A stretch of DNA of 64,000 nucleotides from DATAEE01 sp963725145. Its GTDB lineage: Bacteria > Acidobacteriota > Vicinamibacteria > Vicinamibacterales > 2-12-FULL-66-21. The position numbers and the translations under genes are program-made. Positions 24,413 through 33,369 of the stretch are shown here, in pieces. The notes beneath the pieces were generated by a model. The model saw only the letters and a program-made list of their open reading frames with translations, was not told the origin of the DNA and ran no database searches. Numbering within the stretch: position 1 is the stretch's first letter; each line of letters starts with the position of its first letter. The stretch is from contig CAVRXL010000012.1 in the NCBI GenBank assembly GCA_963725145.1, forward strand, positions 1,846,563 to 1,910,562, read 5' to 3'.

Positions 24413-25625
24413 CGCGGCGTGGGGTCCCGGAAATTGCGGCCAGCATCGACTCCACGCGGTCCAGGATGACGCCGGCCAGAGCGGTCTTCGATTGCAGCGG
24501 CAACGGTTCGTCGGCCTCCCGGGTGACCAGGGTCGCAACGTTGGTCGTCACTTCGAACCCCGCATCGGAGCGGGACACGTCGTTGGCGACGATGAGGTCG
24601 ACGTTCTTGCTGCGCAGCTTCTCGCGTGCGCGGGTTTCCGGCGCGCCAGTCTCGGCCGCGAATCCGACCAGCACCGGCCGGGCGCCCGTGCGTCGGGCGC
24701 CAAGCTCCCCCAGGATGTCGGGGGTCCGCACGAGGCGAATCGTCATCGCGTCGTCATCCTTGGGCAGCTTGCCCGCGGCGCGCCCCTGCTCCGGGGTGTA
24801 GTCCGCCACCGCCGCTGCCATGACCACGGCGTCCGCCTCCGGTGCGCGGGCGGCGACCGCATCCCGCATCTCCGCCGCGCTGCGGACGCGAACAATCTCG
24901 GGGCCCGCCGGCGGCGGGAGCTCAGTCGGACCCGACACCAGCCAGACTCGCGCCCCTCGGCGCGCCGCCTCGGCGGCGATGGCGTATCCCATCCTGCCGC
25001 TCGAGCGGTTTCCGACATAGCGAACCGGGTCGAGGTCTTCGTAGGTTGGTCCGGCCGTCACGAGGATCGCGCGTCCGACGAGAGAGCCGATCGGACGCAC
25101 CATCGCGTCGGCCGCCGCCGCGACGTCGGCCGGCTCCGCCAGCCTCCCCTTGCCGACCCATCCGCAGGCGAGGTATCCCTCGCCCGGCTCGACGAACCGT
25201 ACGCCGCGCGCGGCGAGCGCCGCCAGATTCTTCTGCACGGCTTCATGCTCGAGCATGTGCGTGTTCATCGCCGGCGCGAGGAGCACCGGCGCACGCGTGG
25301 CGAGGTACAAGGAGCTCAGGAAGTCGTCGGCGATCCCGTTCGCGAACTTGCCGATGATGTTGGCCGTCGCAGGCGCGACGACGAGGAGGCCGATTTCCGA
25401 CGCGAGCGCGATGTGCTCGATGTCGGCGTTGAACCCCGGCGCGAACTGGTCGGTGATGACACGGCGCCTCGTGATGGCCTCGAACGTGACCGGACCAACG
25501 AACCGCCGCGCGGCGCGCGTCATGACCGCCGCCACGTCGTGGCCGCGCTGCTGCAACAGCCGCGCGATCTCGACCGCCTTGTAGGCGCCGATTCCGCCGG
25601 TTACGCCGAGGGCGATGAGAGCCAT
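24387..25625 (-). CDS. coaBC: Phosphopantothenoylcysteine decarboxylase / phosphopantothenate-cysteine ligase
   Basis: A 412-residue bifunctional enzyme of coenzyme A synthesis. The N-terminal CoaC flavoprotein domain has GVTGGIGAYKAVEIARLLQQRGHDV, the catalytic His in INxH-like position (FNADIEHIALA) and PAMNTHMLEH. The CoaB domain has ILVTAGPTYEDLDPVRYVGNRSSGRMGYAIA for nucleotide and substrate binding and KxKK-like KLRSKNVDLIVANDV. It belongs to a gmk-rpoZ-coaBC row, a very common bacterial arrangement. Confidence 0.95.
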   Translation of the reverse strand: MALIALGVTGGIGAYKAVEIARLLQQRGHDVAAVMTRAARRFVGPVTFEAITRRRVITDQFAPGFNADIEHIALASEIGLLVVAPATANIIGKFANGIADDFLSSLYLATRAPVLLAPAMNTHMLEHEAVQKNLAALAARGVRFVEPGEGYLACGWVGKGRLAEPADVAAAADAMVRPIGSLVGRAILVTAGPTYEDLDPVRYVGNRSSGRMGYAIAAEAARRGARVWLVSGPTELPPPAGPEIVRVRSAAEMRDAVAARAPEADAVVMAAAVADYTPEQGRAAGKLPKDDDAMTIRLVRTPDILGELGARRTGARPVLVGFAAETGAPETRAREKLRSKNVDLIVANDVSRSDAGFEVTTNVATLVTREADEPLPLQSKTALAGVILDRVESMLAAISGTPRRDESPSTTR

Positions 25626-25630
25626 GTGGA

Positions 25631-25658
25631 GTGCCTAGTCCCTAGTGCCTAGTCCCTT
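25631..25658. repeat. 14-base tandem duplication at the rpoZ/coaBC junction
   Basis: GTGCCTAGTCCCTA (25631-25644) is repeated with one change at 25645-25658. Each 14-mer is itself two similar 7-mers (GTGCCTA, GTCCCTA). The second copy covers the rpoZ stop codon; the first fills the gap before coaBC. Confidence 0.75.
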
Positions 25659-25840
25659 CTGTCCCGGGAGACGACTTCCTTCTTTTCGGGCTCGACCCGC
25701 GAAACGGCGCCGCTGTCGACCTCGCGCAAGGCCGTCTTGGCCTTCTTGGTGGCCGGCTCGACGCGCGGTGTGCAGCCGTCGAGCAGCTGTCTCGCGCGCG
25801 CGCCCGCTACCGCGACCGTCTCGAATCTCGATTTCTTCAC
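25649..25840 (-). CDS. rpoZ: RNA polymerase omega subunit
   Basis: 63 residues. Omega helps fold the beta' subunit and binds ppGpp in some bacteria. The conserved RARQLLDG and KKAKTALREVDSG are visible, together with the typical N-terminal FETVAVAGARARQL. It sits between gmk and coaBC, as in many genomes, and overlaps the gmk stop by 4 bases. The C-terminus is short and charged. Confidence 0.85.
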   Translation of the reverse strand: MKKSRFETVAVAGARARQLLDGCTPRVEPATKKAKTALREVDSGAVSRVEPEKKEVVSRDRRD

Positions 25841-26556
25841 GATTTCTCTCCAGTATCAAACGTCCCGACGATCCGCTCTGCATGGGGCCGAATCGCCGGC
25901 AGCCGGGCCCGCTCCGCCAGCACGATCCCCTTCAGCCGTTCTACGCACGCATCGAGCTCGTCGTTGACGACGACGTAGTCGTATTCGGCGTAGGCGGCGA
26001 CCTCGGCCCGCGCCGTGCGCAGCCGCCGCTGGATGGCCTCTTCGGCGTCCTTGCTTCGTCCGCGCAGTCGCCGCTCGAGGACCTCGAACGACGGCGGGAG
26101 CACGAAGATCCCGACCGTGTCGCGGCGCCGGCTCCGGACCTGCCGCGCCCCCTGGACGTCAATGACCAGGACGAGGTCACAGCCGCGCTCCAGGTAGCCC
26201 GCGGTATCGGCTGCGCTCGTGCCGTAGAGATTCCCGAAGACGTCGGCCCATTCCAGGAATTCCCCGGCGTGGGCCATCTCCTCGAACTTCTGGCGGCTGA
26301 TGAAATTATAGTCTACCGCGTCCGATTCCCCTGCGCGAGCGGGACGCGACGTGTAGGACCGCGACATCGTCAGGTCGGGCACCAGCTGGACGAGGCGCTC
26401 GATCAGCGTAGTCTTGCCCGTCCCCGACGGAGCGGAGACGACGAAGAGGATTCCCGGGGCTTGGGGCTTGGGGCTTGGGGCTTCGGACTTCAGACCGCGA
26501 GGTTGATCGCCTCCAGGCCCTGAGCCCCATGCCCCAGGCCCTGTGTTATTCGACAT
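25837..26556 (-). CDS. gmk: Guanylate kinase with repeat-derived N-terminal extension
   Basis: Phosphorylates GMP to GDP. From residue 36 it is a normal guanylate kinase: ILFVVSAPSGTGKTTL (P-loop), SRSYTSRPARAGESDAVDYNFISRQKFEEM (GMP site), VLVIDVQGARQV and RRLRTARAE. Residues 1-35 are Gly/Pro-rich low-complexity sequence encoded by heptamer repeats, and no in-frame ATG, GTG or TTG was found closer to the P-loop. The ATG at 26556 overlaps the yicC stop. Family members usually start within 10 residues of the P-loop strand, so the extension is unusual. Confidence 0.92.
   Translation of the reverse strand: MSNNTGPGAWGSGPGGDQPRGLKSEAPSPKPQAPGILFVVSAPSGTGKTTLIERLVQLVPDLTMSRSYTSRPARAGESDAVDYNFISRQKFEEMAHAGEFLEWADVFGNLYGTSAADTAGYLERGCDLVLVIDVQGARQVRSRRRDTVGIFVLPPSFEVLERRLRGRSKDAEEAIQRRLRTARAEVAAYAEYDYVVVNDELDACVERLKGIVLAERARLPAIRPHAERIVGTFDTGEKS
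26456..26545. repeat. Heptamer repeats encoding the gmk N-terminal extension
   Basis: Four perfect GGGGCTT heptamers run from 26456 to 26483, then a degenerate CGGACTT. A second cluster of 7-base units (GGCCCTG, AGCCCCA, TGCCCCA, GGCCCTG) lies at about 26516-26543. Change by one unit would shift the reading frame of the extension. Confidence 0.8.
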
Positions 26557-27439
26557 TCTGAACCTGCTCGCGCATTTTCTCGAGCTCCGCCTTCATGGCC
26601 ACGACGATGGGCGGCGCGTCTTCTCCTTCCGCCTTCGAGCCGATCGTGTTCACCTCGCGGTTCATTTCCTGGATGAGAAAGTCCAGCTTGCGGCCGCACG
26701 GCTCGGGCGCCTCCGCGAGCGCCTGCCAGTGCGCCAGGTGGCTGCGGAAGCGGACGATTTCTTCCGTGATGTCCGAGCGCGCGACGAAGCGCACGATCTC
26801 CTGCGCGATTGCGGTCGGCTCGGTCAGGCTGTCGGCTCCCAGATCGCGGATCCGATCGGCCAGCCGTGTTTCGAGCGTCTTGCGGCCGCTCTCGGCGGCC
26901 TGTGCGACCCGGTCGACGAGCTCGGCGAGCAGCGCGCGGCGCCCTTCGATGTCCTGATGGAGGAACGCCCCCTCGCGGCCGCGCATGACGTCGAGCTCCC
27001 CCACTGCGCCGATGACGGCCGCTTCGACCGCGCGGCGTACTTCTTCCGGCGGCCCCTCGCCATCCGTTCCCGCCTTCTCCCGAATCGCCAGCGCCTGGGG
27101 GAACCGGAGCAGGTCCCCCGGCTGCAGCGCGCCGGTCACGACGCCTTTCGCGCGCGCCTGCTCGAGCGCCGCGGCCAGCGCGTCGATCAGCGGCTCGTTC
27201 AGCTCGACCGCGATCGAGGGCTGGCGGCGCAGCTGGAGGTTCACGGTCAGCTCCACTCGCCCGCGGCCGATGCGCTCCTGCACGATCGCACGCAGACGAG
27301 ACTCCATGTCGGCGAGCGACGGCGGCAGGCGGGCCTGCAGGTCGAGAAAGCGATGGTTGACCGCGCGGAGGGTCACGCTGATCGTTCCCTGTTCATCTTC
27401 GCGCGTGAGCGCGGCGAACCCGGTCATGGATCGGATCAT
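26546..27439 (-). CDS. yicC: YicC-family endoribonuclease-like protein
   Basis: 297 residues from ATG 27439. N-terminal MIRSMTGFA and VNHRFLDLQARLP, and C-terminal GRKLDFLIQEMNREVNTIGSKA are the family signatures. E. coli YicC is described as an RNA-degrading enzyme. The gene normally precedes gmk, as here. The start overlaps the stop of the ABC exporter in an ATGA, so the whole msbA-yicC-gmk-rpoZ-coaBC row may be one operon. Confidence 0.92.
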   Translation of the reverse strand: MIRSMTGFAALTREDEQGTISVTLRAVNHRFLDLQARLPPSLADMESRLRAIVQERIGRGRVELTVNLQLRRQPSIAVELNEPLIDALAAALEQARAKGVVTGALQPGDLLRFPQALAIREKAGTDGEGPPEEVRRAVEAAVIGAVGELDVMRGREGAFLHQDIEGRRALLAELVDRVAQAAESGRKTLETRLADRIRDLGADSLTEPTAIAQEIVRFVARSDITEEIVRFRSHLAHWQALAEAPEPCGRKLDFLIQEMNREVNTIGSKAEGEDAPPIVVAMKAELEKMREQVQNVE

Positions 27440-29184
27440 GCGGGTGCCGCCTCCCGCCGCGTGCCGGCAAACTGCAGCGTGTGCAGCTTGGCGTACGCGC
27501 CGCCCGGACGTGAGACCAGGTCGTCGTGCCGGCCGGTCTCGACGATCCGTCCCCGTTCCAGCACGATGATGAAGTCGGCGCGGCGCACGGTCGACAGCCG
27601 GTGAGCGATCACGAACGACGTCCGGTTCTGCATCAATCGCGCGAGCGCGTCCTGCACGAGGCGCTCCGACTCGGCGTCGAGCGAGGATGTGGCCTCGTCG
27701 AGGATGAGGATCGGAGGGTTCTTCAGGAGCGCGCGCGCGATCGCCAGCCGCTGCCGCTGGCCCCCCGACAGCCGCTGGCCGCGCTCGCCGATCCGCGTTC
27801 CGTACCGGAGGGGCTGCGCGACGATGAACTCGTGGGCGTGCGCCGCGCGCGCCGCGGCCTCGATCTCGGACTCCGATGCGTGCGGCGCGCCGTACGCGAT
27901 GTTGCGTGCAATCGTGTCGTCGAAGAGAACGGTGTCCTGCGTGACCATGCCGACCTGCGCCCGCAGCGAGCGCAGCGTGACGTTCCGGATGTCGACGCCG
28001 TCGATCAGGATGGCGCCGCCCGTGACGTCGAAGAAGCGCGGCACGAGGTTGACGAGCGTCGTCTTGCCTGCCCCGCTCAGCCCCACAATCGCGACCGCCT
28101 GACCCGCGCCAACGGTGAATGAGACGTCCCGGAGGATCTGGCGTCCGTCGCCGTCGTCGTATTTGAAGCTCACGCCGCGGAACTCCACCGACTGCGCGAG
28201 CGGCGCGAGCGGCGCCGCGTCGGGGCGATCGAGCACCTCGGAGTGCGTGTCGAGCATTTCGAAAATGCGCTCCGACGCGGCGATCGCCTGGTTGAGCGTC
28301 GCGTTCACCCGGCTCAGTTTCTTGATCGGCGCGTACATCATGAACGCCGCGAAGATGAACGCCGCGAACTCGCCCGTCGTGAGCTGACGGCTGGCGATCT
28401 CGCGGCTCCCGTACCACAGCGCCGCGACCACGGCGAGCCCGCCGACGAACTCCATGATCGGCGGGAGTGCCGACAGGGAGCTCGTGATCTTCAGGTTCGT
28501 CCGGTACACGCGCCACGCCGCGCGGTTGAATCGCTCGGCCTCCTGCGCCTCGGCCCCGAACGCCTTCACGATGCGATGGCCGGTGAAGGCCTCGGCCGTG
28601 ATGTGGGAGAGGTTCTCGAGCTGTTCCTGGCTGCGGCGGGTCGTTCGACGGACGCGCTGCCCGAGCCGGATGAGCGGATACAGGACGAGCGGCGTGCCGG
28701 TCAGGCAGACGAGCGCGAGGCGCGCGTCGTACCAGAAGAGGATGCCGACGTACCCGACGAGCGCGAGCGTTTCCCTGATCAGATCGCCGATCGTCTCGGA
28801 CACCGCCTGCTGGACCTGGCCGACGTCGTTGGTGACGCGTGACATCAGCTGTCCGCTCGTCCGCCGGGCGAAGAACCCCGCGGATTGGCCGAGGATGTGA
28901 CGGAACAGCAGGTTGCGCAGGTCCAGCACGACGCGCTGCCCGACGTCCGTCATGAGATAGACGGAGCTGTAGGATCCGAGCCCTTTCAGCAGATACGCGC
29001 CGATGATGAGGCCGGTGACGAGACCCAGGTTCTCGCGGGACGGAAGCACTTCGTCGAAGATCGGCTGGATGAGGACCGCGATCAGCCAGGACGCGCCGGC
29101 GTAGACGAGCATCGCGGCGAGCGCCGCCAGGAACCGCCCGCGGTGCGGCCGAGCATACCGGAGCAGGCGCAGGAACGCGTTCAC
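27436..29184 (-). CDS. MsbA-like lipid/polysaccharide ABC exporter
   Basis: A 582-residue half transporter: six transmembrane helices in residues 1-310, then an ATPase domain with GLSGAGKTTLVNL (Walker A), LSGGQRQRLAIARALL (signature) and ILILDEATSSLD (Walker B), plus the H-loop IAHRL. The family flips lipid A core or other lipid-linked glycans across the inner membrane. Its place next to the polysaccharide locus suggests a glycolipid substrate. It overlaps the GT2 gene stop by 4 bases. Confidence 0.88.
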   Translation of the reverse strand: MNAFLRLLRYARPHRGRFLAALAAMLVYAGASWLIAVLIQPIFDEVLPSRENLGLVTGLIIGAYLLKGLGSYSSVYLMTDVGQRVVLDLRNLLFRHILGQSAGFFARRTSGQLMSRVTNDVGQVQQAVSETIGDLIRETLALVGYVGILFWYDARLALVCLTGTPLVLYPLIRLGQRVRRTTRRSQEQLENLSHITAEAFTGHRIVKAFGAEAQEAERFNRAAWRVYRTNLKITSSLSALPPIMEFVGGLAVVAALWYGSREIASRQLTTGEFAAFIFAAFMMYAPIKKLSRVNATLNQAIAASERIFEMLDTHSEVLDRPDAAPLAPLAQSVEFRGVSFKYDDGDGRQILRDVSFTVGAGQAVAIVGLSGAGKTTLVNLVPRFFDVTGGAILIDGVDIRNVTLRSLRAQVGMVTQDTVLFDDTIARNIAYGAPHASESEIEAAARAAHAHEFIVAQPLRYGTRIGERGQRLSGGQRQRLAIARALLKNPPILILDEATSSLDAESERLVQDALARLMQNRTSFVIAHRLSTVRRADFIIVLERGRIVETGRHDDLVSRPGGAYAKLHTLQFAGTRREAAPA

Positions 29185-29891
29185 TCGGTGAACCGGTACT
29201 TGATGAGCACCCAGAGCGCGACGACCCCGTCCCGCCAGGTGATCTTCTTGCCTTCCTCGTACCCTCGGCCGTCGTAGGTGATGGGCACTTCGTAGACCCG
29301 ATAGTTGCGCTTGAAGATTTTAGCGGTGATCTCGGGCTCGATGCCGAAACCGTTCGAGCGGAGCCGGAACGACCGCAGGACCTCGACCCGCATCGCCTTG
29401 TAGCAGGTTTCCATGTCGGTCAGCATCGTGTTGTACAGAACGTTGGTCACGAGCGTCAGCAGGCGGTTTCCCGCGTAGTGCGTGAACAGGAACACCCGAT
29501 GCCGCCCGAGGAATCGCGATCCGTACACCACGTCGGCGCGGCCCTGGAAGATGAGCTCGAGCAGCTGGGGGTAGTCCTCGGGCGAGTACTCGAGATCCGC
29601 GTCCTGAATGACGACCACGTCTCCCGTCACCCGCTCGAATCCCGCGCGGAGCGCCGCGCCCTTGCCCAGGTTCCTGGGCTGGAGGAGGAGTACGAAGCCG
29701 CGTTCGCGCTGCAACGCCACGAGACGGTCTCTGGTTCCATCGGTCGAGCCGTCGTCGACCACGATCAGCTCGATGCGAAGCGGGACGGCCAGCACGCGCC
29801 CGATGATCTCATCGATCGTGCCGCGCTCGTTGAAGACCGGCATCACGACCGACAGCCGCGGGTCGGTCAGGACCCCTCGCGGCGGCGACAT
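29181..29891 (-). CDS. Family 2 glycosyltransferase, dolichol-phosphate-mannose synthase-like
   Basis: A 236-residue cytoplasmic GT-A enzyme without membrane helices. LSVVMPVFNERGTIDEII and ELIVVDDGSTDGT bind the nucleotide. QDADLEYSPEDYPQLL holds the DxD-type metal site, and RSNGFGIEPEITAKIFKRNYRVYEVPITYDGRGYEEGKKI is typical of polyprenol-phosphate sugar transferases. It may charge polyprenol phosphate with glucose or mannose. ATG 29891 shares one base with the galE stop. Confidence 0.88.
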   Translation of the reverse strand: MSPPRGVLTDPRLSVVMPVFNERGTIDEIIGRVLAVPLRIELIVVDDGSTDGTRDRLVALQRERGFVLLLQPRNLGKGAALRAGFERVTGDVVVIQDADLEYSPEDYPQLLELIFQGRADVVYGSRFLGRHRVFLFTHYAGNRLLTLVTNVLYNTMLTDMETCYKAMRVEVLRSFRLRSNGFGIEPEITAKIFKRNYRVYEVPITYDGRGYEEGKKITWRDGVVALWVLIKYRFTE

Positions 29892-30913
29892 CAGGGACGC
29901 ACCTGTCCCCGGTACCCCGACGGCCGTCGGGAATGCCATCGCCAGGCGGTCTCGACGATCGCGTCGATGCTGTCGAAGCGCGGCGTCCAGCTCAGTTCGC
30001 GGCGGATCCGTTCGCTCGAGGCGAACAGCACGGCCGGATCGCCATCGCGCCGTGGCCCGATCGTGCATGCCACGCGCGAGCGGGAGACCCGTTCGACGGC
30101 GGCGATGACGTCGCGGACGGAGATCGGACGGCCGTTGCCGAGGTTGTACGCACCGGACGGGCCGCCCGACGCCAGCGCCCGCAGCGCCAGGAGGTGCGCA
30201 TCGGCGAGATCGCTCACGTGAACGAAGTCGCGCAGGCAGGTGCCGTCGGGCGTCGGGTAGTCATCGCCGAACACCGTCAGCGGCCGGCCCCCGGTCGCCG
30301 CGGCAACCGCCAGCGGAATCAGGTGGATCTCGGGATCGTGGTCCTCGCCGAGGTCGCCGTCGGGGTCCGCGCCGGACGCGTTGAAGTAGCGGAGCGCACT
30401 CGATCGGATGCCGTACGCCCGTTCGTAGTGTGGCAGCGCGCGCTCGATCGCCAGCTTCGTCTCGCCGTAGGCGTTGATCGGCGCCTTGGGATGGTCTTCG
30501 GCGATCGGCGTGTCGACGGGGTTGCCGAAGACCGCCGCAGTCGACGAAAAGACGAAGCGCTCGACGCGCTCGGCGCGCATCGCGTCGAGCACCGACAGGG
30601 TTCCGCTGACGTTGTTGCGATAGTAGCCGGCGGGATCCCGCACCGACTCGCCGACCGACAGCGAGGCTGCGAAGTGCATGACGGCGGTCGCGCCGCTCTG
30701 CCGGATCGCCTCGCGCACGCGGGCCGTGTCGAGCACGTCCCCTTCGACCATCCCGACGCGGGCCTTCGTGGCGCTGGCGATCGCCTCGACCGCCTCGCGA
30801 TGTCCGGCGGACAGGTTGTCGTAAACGGTCACGGCGCAGCCGTCGCGAACGAGGGCCTTCGCGGCATGGCTCCCGACGTACCCGGCGCCGCCCGTGACCA
30901 GCACGCTCTCCAT
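29891..30913 (-). CDS. galE: UDP-glucose 4-epimerase
   Basis: 340 residues. Interconverts UDP-glucose and UDP-galactose. VTGGAGYVGSHAAKAL binds NAD; SSTAAVFG and the YGETK catalytic pair are present (Tyr-x3-Lys near residue 150), followed by LRYFNASGADPDGDLGEDHDPEIHLIP, a strong GalE signature. The start ATG 30913 shares one base with the ugd stop. Part of the nucleotide-sugar supply of the polysaccharide locus. Confidence 0.94.
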   Translation of the reverse strand: MESVLVTGGAGYVGSHAAKALVRDGCAVTVYDNLSAGHREAVEAIASATKARVGMVEGDVLDTARVREAIRQSGATAVMHFAASLSVGESVRDPAGYYRNNVSGTLSVLDAMRAERVERFVFSSTAAVFGNPVDTPIAEDHPKAPINAYGETKLAIERALPHYERAYGIRSSALRYFNASGADPDGDLGEDHDPEIHLIPLAVAAATGGRPLTVFGDDYPTPDGTCLRDFVHVSDLADAHLLALRALASGGPSGAYNLGNGRPISVRDVIAAVERVSRSRVACTIGPRRDGDPAVLFASSERIRRELSWTPRFDSIDAIVETAWRWHSRRPSGYRGQVRP

Positions 30914-32208
30914 CAGCGCCCGATTGAATAGTACGTAAACCCCTGCGCTTTCATGTGATTGGGCGCATAGAGGTTGCGCCCGTCGAAAATGACCGGCGCG
31001 CGCATCAGCTTCCGCATCCGCGCGAAATCCGGCTCGCGAAACTCGTTCCACTCCGTGACAATGGCGAGGCCGTCCGCCCCTGTCAGCGCTTCGTAGCTCG
31101 AGTCGGCGTACGAGATCTTCCCGCCGAAGAGTTTTCGGGCGGCCGCCATGGCTTCGGGGTCGAACGCCTGGACCTTCGCTCCCGCGGCAAGCAACGCCTC
31201 GACGAGGTCGATCGACGGCGCGTCGCGCATGTCGTCGGTGCGCGGCTTGAAGGCCAGCCCCCAGACCGCGACTCGCTTTCCCTTGAGGCTGCCGAAGTGC
31301 TTGTCCATCTTCTGAAACAGCCGCTTCTTCTGCGCGGTGTTCACGCTCTCGACCGCGGTCAGGATCAGGAAGTCGTATTTCTGATCCGCGGCGAACCGGA
31401 CCATCGCCTTCACGTCCTTGGGAAAACAGCTGCCGCCGTAGCCCACGCCTGGAAACAGGAACGAGGGCCCGATCCGCTTGTCCGAGCCGACGGCGCGGCG
31501 GACGTGGTCGACGTCGGCGCCGAGCAGCTCGCAGACGTTCGCGATTTCGTTCATGAAGGAGATGCGCGTGGCGAGCATGGCATTGGCGGCGTACTTCGCC
31601 AGCTCGGCGCTCGCGCAGTCCATCACTATGATCGGCGCGCCTGTGCGCGTGAACGGACGGTACAGCTCCGTCATCAGCTCGGCCGCCCGGGGATCTTCGA
31701 CGCCGATGACGACGCGGTCGGGCCGCATGAAGTCGTCGATCGCCGCTCCTTCCTTGAGAAACTCCGGGTTGCTGACCACGCTGAACGGGTGGGTCGTATG
31801 CCGCCTGACGACGTCCCGGACGCGGGCGCTTGTTCCAACCGGGACCGTGCTCTTGGCTACGATCACCTTGTATCCGTTCATCGCCTGGGCGATCTCACGC
31901 GCCACTCCCAGGACGTGCTGAAGATCTGCCGATCCATCCTCTCCTGGCGGCGTGCCGACGGCGATGAAGACGATCTGCGCCCGCCGGACGGCTTTCGGCA
32001 GCGTCGTGGCGAAGCTCAATCGCGACTCGGCGCGGTTGCGTCGCACCAGCTCCTCGAGCCCCGGCTCGTAGATAGGGATTTTCCCTCGCTGGAGCAGGCG
32101 GATCTTGGCGGCGTCGCGGTCCACGCACACGACCTCGTTTCCGTTTTCGGCCAGACAGGCCCCCGCGACCAGTCCGACATACCCGGCTCCAACCACGGCG
32201 ATCCGCAT
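30913..32208 (-). CDS. ugd: UDP-glucose 6-dehydrogenase
   Basis: 431 residues. Oxidises UDP-glucose to UDP-glucuronate with two NAD. VVGAGYVGLVAGACLAENG is the Rossmann motif. GVGYGGSCFPKDVKAM carries the catalytic Cys, and KFAVWGLAFKPRTDDMRDAPS-like sequence (residues about 310-330) marks the C-terminal domain. Its product feeds the UDP-xylose synthase at 39003-39980. First gene of the minus-strand run ugd-galE-GT2-msbA, divergent from the glycosyltransferase run, with about 54 bases between. Confidence 0.95.
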   Translation of the reverse strand: MRIAVVGAGYVGLVAGACLAENGNEVVCVDRDAAKIRLLQRGKIPIYEPGLEELVRRNRAESRLSFATTLPKAVRRAQIVFIAVGTPPGEDGSADLQHVLGVAREIAQAMNGYKVIVAKSTVPVGTSARVRDVVRRHTTHPFSVVSNPEFLKEGAAIDDFMRPDRVVIGVEDPRAAELMTELYRPFTRTGAPIIVMDCASAELAKYAANAMLATRISFMNEIANVCELLGADVDHVRRAVGSDKRIGPSFLFPGVGYGGSCFPKDVKAMVRFAADQKYDFLILTAVESVNTAQKKRLFQKMDKHFGSLKGKRVAVWGLAFKPRTDDMRDAPSIDLVEALLAAGAKVQAFDPEAMAAARKLFGGKISYADSSYEALTGADGLAIVTEWNEFREPDFARMRKLMRAPVIFDGRNLYAPNHMKAQGFTYYSIGR

Positions 32209-32262
32209 AAACCCCTTACCCTAGCACGTCCAGAAAAGGCCTGTCATGCTACTCTCAACGCG

Positions 32263-33369
32263 TTGCGCATCCTGCTGGATTACCGGCCGGCCCTGCGGGA
32301 CCGCACTGGCGTCGGCGAGTACGTCCACGAGCTCGCCCGCGCGCTGACCCGCACCCCTGACGAGGTCGTGCTGTTCTCGAGCTCCTGGAAGGACCGGGTC
32401 GACACCAGCACCCTCGCACCGGCCGCAGTCGTCGATCGCCGCGTTCCCGTCCGGCTGCTCAACCTCGCGTGGCACCGCCTTGAATGGCCGCCGGTCGAGG
32501 CGCTCGGCGTGGGCGCCGTCGACGTCGCACACTCGCCGCACCCGCTGCTGCTGCCCGCTCGCGACGCCGTGCAGGCGGTGACGATCCACGACCTCGACTT
32601 CCTTCGCCGGCCGGAGCGCACGTCGCGCGAGATCCGGCGCGACTACCCGCGACTGGCGCGCGACCACGCTCGCCGCGCCGACCTCGTGGTGGTCTCGTCG
32701 GACTTCACGGCGCGCGACGTCATCGACACGTTCGGCCTCGACCCGTCCCGGGTGGTCGTCTGCCCGGCGGGCGCCCCGCGATGGAAGCGCGTCACGCGCC
32801 GGCCGGAGCAGGGCTATCTTCTTTTCCTCGGCACGCTCGAGCCGCGCAAGAACATCGGCGGTCTGCTCGACGCGTACGAGCGACTGCTGGCGAATCGAAA
32901 GGATGCGCCCGATCTCTGGATCGCGGGAGGCGCGAGCGCGTCGGCCGCCCGTTGGATCGAACGGGCTGCGCGGTCCCCCCTCGAGGGTCGGGTCAAGATG
33001 CTGGGCTACGTCGAGCCGGACCATCGTCGCGCGCTCTACGAGGGGGCCAGCCTGCTCGTTCTTCCATCTTTCGACGAAGGATTCGGGCTGACAGCGCTCG
33101 AGGCGATGACGCTCGGCGTGCCCGTGATCGCGAGCGAACGGGGGGCGCTGCCGGAGCTCGTCGGCGACGCCGGCCTGCTGACCGACCCGGACGACCCGGA
33201 TACGATCACCGCCGCCATCATCCGTGTGCTGGACGACGCGTCGCTTGCAGCCGAGATGGAGACCCGCGGCCTCGCGCGCGCTAAACGATTCGACTGGGAC
33301 CAGTCCGCTCGCCTGCTGCGTGACGCCTACGCCGCCGCGATCCGCCGGCGGCGGGAACGCGCCGCCTGA
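32263..33369 (+). CDS. Family 4 glycosyltransferase
   Basis: 368 residues from TTG 32263 (LRILLDYRPALRDRTGVGEYV). The upstream open frame is only the shadow of ugd and no ATG or GTG lies in frame near the start. A GT-B fold is indicated by the N-terminal GVGEYVHEL acceptor-side motif, YLLFLGTLEPRKNIGGLL and the donor-binding ESFDEGFGLT-type motif (PSFDEGFGLTALEAMTLGVPVIAS). It adds a sugar to a growing lipid-linked glycan in the cytoplasm; donor and linkage are unknown. Confidence 0.88.
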   Translation: MRILLDYRPALRDRTGVGEYVHELARALTRTPDEVVLFSSSWKDRVDTSTLAPAAVVDRRVPVRLLNLAWHRLEWPPVEALGVGAVDVAHSPHPLLLPARDAVQAVTIHDLDFLRRPERTSREIRRDYPRLARDHARRADLVVVSSDFTARDVIDTFGLDPSRVVVCPAGAPRWKRVTRRPEQGYLLFLGTLEPRKNIGGLLDAYERLLANRKDAPDLWIAGGASASAARWIERAARSPLEGRVKMLGYVEPDHRRALYEGASLLVLPSFDEGFGLTALEAMTLGVPVIASERGALPELVGDAGLLTDPDDPDTITAAIIRVLDDASLAAEMETRGLARAKRFDWDQSARLLRDAYAAAIRRRRERAA

